DNA of 64,000 nt from an uncultured Pseudomonadales bacterium (GTDB taxonomy: Bacteria > Pseudomonadota > Gammaproteobacteria > Pseudomonadales > Azotimanducaceae): positions 124,001 through 188,000 of the forward strand of contig CALSMJ010000004.1 in NCBI GenBank assembly GCA_943787425.1, in the 5' to 3' direction. The translations under genes and the position numbers were made by a program. Position 1 is the stretch's first letter, and every line of letters begins with the position of its first letter. The notes beneath the pieces are model-generated. The model was not told the origin of the DNA and made no database searches. It saw nothing but the letters and a program-made list of their open reading frames with translations. Shown piece by piece: positions 60,904 through 64,000 of the stretch.

Positions 60904-62102
60904 TGACCTGGCGCATTTTGCCTTTTAGTCTGTTGCTGCTGGGTCTGTTGAGCGGCTGTAGTTGGTTTGGCGGCAAGGATGAAGAGGTTATCAAACCCGC
61001 TGCGCTGAAGAACATTGCCTCAGAGGTAACTTTTTCCGCGATGTGGACCGCGCGCGTGGGTGCCGGGGCAGCGGATAAAGCGATCAAGCTCGAGCCAGCA
61101 TTGAGTGGCAGCCGCATTTTCGCAGCCTCTGCTGATGGCACGATTCTCGCGCTTCAGGCGGACACAGGCAACAAGGTCTGGTCTCGGGATGTTCGAGATC
61201 TTTACGCCGAGGCGGATGTAGATCATGCTTTTGCAAAAGACGTTGATGTGATTACTGGTGGTGTTGGCGCAGGGAACGATATTGTTCTGGTTGGCACGTC
61301 TGCCGGAGAAGTGCTGGCCCTCTATCAAAGTGACGGCGCCATCGCGTGGCGTGCTGAGGTATCAAGTGAAGTGCTCGCGCCGCCACAGATTCTGAATCAA
61401 CTGGTTGTTGCCCAAGCCATCGATGGCAGCGTGACGGGATTGGATGCGTTTACCGGCGAGCAGCGCTGGCGGTTCAGCACCTCGTTGCCGGCCTTGACCC
61501 TGCGCGGCACGGCAACGCCAATTCTTCGAGACGATGTCGTGATCGCTGGATTTGCCAATGGTCGGGTGGCCTTAATTGATCCGGATCGCGGTGTTGCCGC
61601 GATCGATGAACGCGTTGCAGCGGCAAAAGGACGTTCTGATTTAGAGCGTCTGATTGATATCGACGGCAAGATGGTGTTTCAAAGTGGCAGGCTCTACGTT
61701 GCAAGTTATCAAGGCAGGATCCTCGCGATTGATTTAAATGCCGGTCGGCCGCTCTGGTCCGAAGAGGCGTCAACAACCGTCGGCTTGGGTGCAGGCTTTG
61801 GTAATGTGTATTTGGCCTCGGTCAGTGATCAGATAACCGCCTTTGATATGGATAATGGCCGGATTCAGTGGGAGTTGGATGCGCTTTTAAATCGAGATCT
61901 CACGACTCCGATTGCAATCGGCAGTTACTTGGCGGTCGGCGACTTTGAAGGCTATGTTCATTTGATTGCGCAATCCGATGGTCGGTTTGTGGGGCGCCGC
62001 CGTGTTGATACCAAAGGGCTGTATACGCCGATACTCGCAGATGGAAACAGGCTCTTTGTCATGGGTAATAGCGGACGCCTTTCGGCCTTCGAGATTCAGT
62101 AG
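60900..62102 (+). CDS. bamB: Outer-membrane assembly lipoprotein BamB
   Basis: A 400-residue lipoprotein (lipobox LLSGC) with an eight-bladed beta-propeller of PQQ-like repeats ([39 protein letters not shown]). Part of the BAM complex. Start ATG 60900 or 60903. Confidence 0.93.
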   Translation: MMTWRILPFSLLLLGLLSGCSWFGGKDEEVIKPAALKNIASEVTFSAMWTARVGAGAADKAIKLEPALSGSRIFAASADGTILALQADTGNKVWSRDVRDLYAEADVDHAFAKDVDVITGGVGAGNDIVLVGTSAGEVLALYQSDGAIAWRAEVSSEVLAPPQILNQLVVAQAIDGSVTGLDAFTGEQRWRFSTSLPALTLRGTATPILRDDVVIAGFANGRVALIDPDRGVAAIDERVAAAKGRSDLERLIDIDGKMVFQSGRLYVASYQGRILAIDLNAGRPLWSEEASTTVGLGAGFGNVYLASVSDQITAFDMDNGRIQWELDALLNRDLTTPIAIGSYLAVGDFEGYVHLIAQSDGRFVGRRRVDTKGLYTPILADGNRLFVMGNSGRLSAFEIQ

Positions 62103-62110
62103 CGCATTCG

Positions 62111-63526
62111 ATGCTCCCCGTCATTGCCTTAGTTGGCCGCCCAAACGTCGGTAAATCGACGCTTTTTAATCGAGTGACCAAAACCCGAGATGCCTTGGTT
62201 GCGAGCATTCCCGGATTAACTCGCGATCGACAGTATGGTCGGGGTGTGATGGGTGATTTCGATTACTTGGTGATTGATACGGGTGGGTTGTCTGGTGATG
62301 AGCAGGGTATTGATAAGCCAATGGCAGAGCAATCCCGAGCCGCCATCAGCGAAGCAGATCTTATCTTATTTTTGGTCGATGCTAAGTCCGGCCGCTTGCC
62401 CGGCGATCATGATATTGCGAGCTTGCTTCGCTCGCAGAACAAACCGGTTGTTTTGGTTGCCAACAAAATAGATGGTCAAAATAGCGACTATATTGAGGGC
62501 GAATTCGCCGAGCTGGGATTTGGTGGTTGTGAACTGATTTCGGCTTCCAACGGCCATGGTGTGTCCTACTTAATGTCTGAGATCGTGCTCGCTCGCCTGC
62601 CCGTCAAGGAAGGTGATGACACGCAAGCCGAAGAAGCGCGCGGTATCAAGATGGCGGTGGTCGGACGCCCGAACGTGGGTAAGTCTACTTTGGTTAATCG
62701 AATGCTCGGAGAAGATCGGGTTGTGGTATTTGACCAGGCGGGCACAACGCGGGATAGCATTTACATTCCGTTTGAGCGCGAGGGTCAGGAATACACCATT
62801 ATTGACACGGCCGGGGTGCGGCGGCGCGGTAAAATTTCTGAAGCCGTTGAAAAGTTTTCAGTGATTAAGGCTTTGGACGCCATTGCTGATGCAAACGTTG
62901 TGATTTTGATGATCGATGCGCATGAAAATCTCGTCGATCAAGATTTGCATCTGTTGGGACATGTTTTGGAAGCCGGTCGTGCCTTGGTGATTGCGGTTAA
63001 TAAGTGGGATGGCACGAACCAAGAGCAGAAAGATCATATTAAAAGTGAAATTAAGCGTCGGTTAACCTTCATCGATTTTGCAACAATCCACTTTATCTCG
63101 GCGCTTCATGGATCTGGGGTGGGGCACCTGTATAAGTCGGTTCTTAAGTCCTATGATTCAGCAACCAAGTCGCTGGCAACCACGAAGTTGAACAAAATCT
63201 TGGCCGAGGCGTTGGCTGAGTATCAGCCGCCAATGGTGAACGGGCGGCGCATCAAACTTCGTTACGCGCATGCAGGTGGTAGTAACCCGCCGATCATCAT
63301 TATTCATGGCAATCAAACTGAAGCCGTGCCAGAAGCTTATAAGCGCTATCTGCAGAAGCGTTTTCACAAAGCACTTGGACTTGAAGGCACGCCGCTCAGG
63401 ATTGAGTTTAGAACGGGCGACAATCCTTTCAAAGACAAGAAAGTTAAACTCACGGATCGAGAAGTGAGTAAAAAACGCCGTTTGATGAAAGACAATGTTG
63501 AGCGCGCCAAGCGCCGGAAACGCTAG
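62111..63526 (+). CDS. der: Ribosome-assembly GTPase Der
   Basis: A 471-residue protein with two tandem G domains, each with GRPNVGKST (residues about 8 and 185), and a C-terminal KH-like domain; basic tail. Needed for 50S assembly. 8 bp after bamB. Confidence 0.96.
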   Translation: MLPVIALVGRPNVGKSTLFNRVTKTRDALVASIPGLTRDRQYGRGVMGDFDYLVIDTGGLSGDEQGIDKPMAEQSRAAISEADLILFLVDAKSGRLPGDHDIASLLRSQNKPVVLVANKIDGQNSDYIEGEFAELGFGGCELISASNGHGVSYLMSEIVLARLPVKEGDDTQAEEARGIKMAVVGRPNVGKSTLVNRMLGEDRVVVFDQAGTTRDSIYIPFEREGQEYTIIDTAGVRRRGKISEAVEKFSVIKALDAIADANVVILMIDAHENLVDQDLHLLGHVLEAGRALVIAVNKWDGTNQEQKDHIKSEIKRRLTFIDFATIHFISALHGSGVGHLYKSVLKSYDSATKSLATTKLNKILAEALAEYQPPMVNGRRIKLRYAHAGGSNPPIIIIHGNQTEAVPEAYKRYLQKRFHKALGLEGTPLRIEFRTGDNPFKDKKVKLTDREVSKKRRLMKDNVERAKRRKR

Positions 63527-63679
63527 CGGTGTCATCAAGAAAACTGCTGGGGGGTTCGGTTTACCGGGTCCAGCCTGAACTGTTGCAGGTTTAATCCGGG
63601 CTAAAATGATGCCGATCTAGGCAACGCCTGCTCAAATCGTGGCCAGCGCTTGCGAATAAACAGGTCGCAATTGCTGAGT

Positions 63680-64000
63680 CTAGGGCTGGGCAATAAACAA
63701 TGCTGGATCCACCCGAGCCTGATTTAAGTTAACGCTGAAGTGCAAATGCGGGCCGGTCACCCGTCCAGTTTGGCCAACCAGGCCTATGATCTCACCTTGC
63801 TCGACGGGCGCGTTGAGCGCCACCTTGATTTCACTGAGGTGGCAATACATCGTTATGAGGCCCTGGCCATGATCAATCAGCACGGTGTTGCCATTGAAAA
63901 AGTAATCGCCCGTGGCGCGCACGCTGCCGGCGGCGGCTGCTTTTATGGGCGTGCCCTCTGGTGCCGCGATATCCAAGCCAGAGTGTGGGCTTCGAGGTTG
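63680..64000 (-). CDS. M23-family metallopeptidase, C-terminal part (runs off window)
   Basis: The end of a lysostaphin/LytM-type peptidase that cuts peptidoglycan cross-links or activates amidases. The first zinc motif [11 protein letters not shown] lies at the window edge and the second, [12 protein letters not shown], is inside. The frame is open to position 64000, so the start lies beyond the window. Convergent with der, with about 150 bp between. Confidence 0.85.
   Translation of the reverse strand, partial: QPRSPHSGLDIAAPEGTPIKAAAAGSVRATGDYFFNGNTVLIDHGQGLITMYCHLSEIKVALNAPVEQGEIIGLVGQTGRVTGPHLHFSVNLNQARVDPALFIAQP

Overview
The window looks like a piece of a gammaproteobacterial chromosome. 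The evidence is gene content and order: lptG-lptF-pepA-holC-(unknown)-valS, queA-(EAL/HDOD)-tgt-yajC-secD-secF, suhB|trmJ-iscR-iscSUA-hscBA-fdx-iscX, and ndk-rlmN-pilF-rodZ-ispG-hisS-yfgM-bamB-der are all gammaproteobacterial arrangements. Type IV pilus genes (pilU, pilF) and a fliL-like gene suggest surface motility and perhaps a flagellum. No rRNA, CRISPR array, prophage or insertion sequence was seen. One tRNA gene (Leu, CAA) is present.

Layout. 1-5994: a single-chain four-domain acetyl-CoA-carboxylase-like protein and a LysR regulator. 5991-11898: pilU, a Bacteroidetes-style purM, hisH-hisF, slyX, a quinone oxidoreductase and a cold-shock gene. 12030-19861: translation, protease and LPS-transport block. 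19920-33266: accessory metabolism (thioesterase, PlsC, TauD-type dioxygenase, MarR-GNAT regulator, HIT, carbonic anhydrase, GMC oxidoreductase, amidohydrolase, cell-wall amidase, DUF305/LVIVD protein, CBS protein). 33357-38661: fliL-like, flavoprotein, membrane proteins, an odd AraC-type regulator, a small unknown gene, tRNA-Leu. 38764-46181: queuosine and Sec-translocon block. 46474-54134: suhB, trmJ and the ISC iron-sulfur assembly operon. 54226-63526: housekeeping run ending in der. At the right edge is the end of an M23 peptidase gene.

Points of most interest. (1) Between queA and the EAL/HDOD gene a consensus-matching sigma-54 promoter is followed by two stem-loops with C-rich loops and a U-tract, which looks like a small regulatory RNA. 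(2) Two small unknown proteins (28246-28503 and 36965-37189) are paralogs and share an upstream element at the same distance from their start codons. (3) PilU carries an EF-hand-like C-terminal tail. (4) A large palindrome sits between a MarR-GNAT fusion gene and a divergent dioxygenase-acyltransferase pair.

A caution applies to the whole window. Seven loci are broken by single-base indels, nearly all +1 insertions and many in short homopolymers (hisF, GMC oxidoreductase, DUF305/LVIVD, CBS, EAL/HDOD, secD/secF, hscA). Because some of these are normally important genes, sequence error is likely for at least part of them. The EAL/HDOD gene, with six shifts in about 310 bp, may be truly decayed. 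All calls come from reading the sequence; no database search was run.
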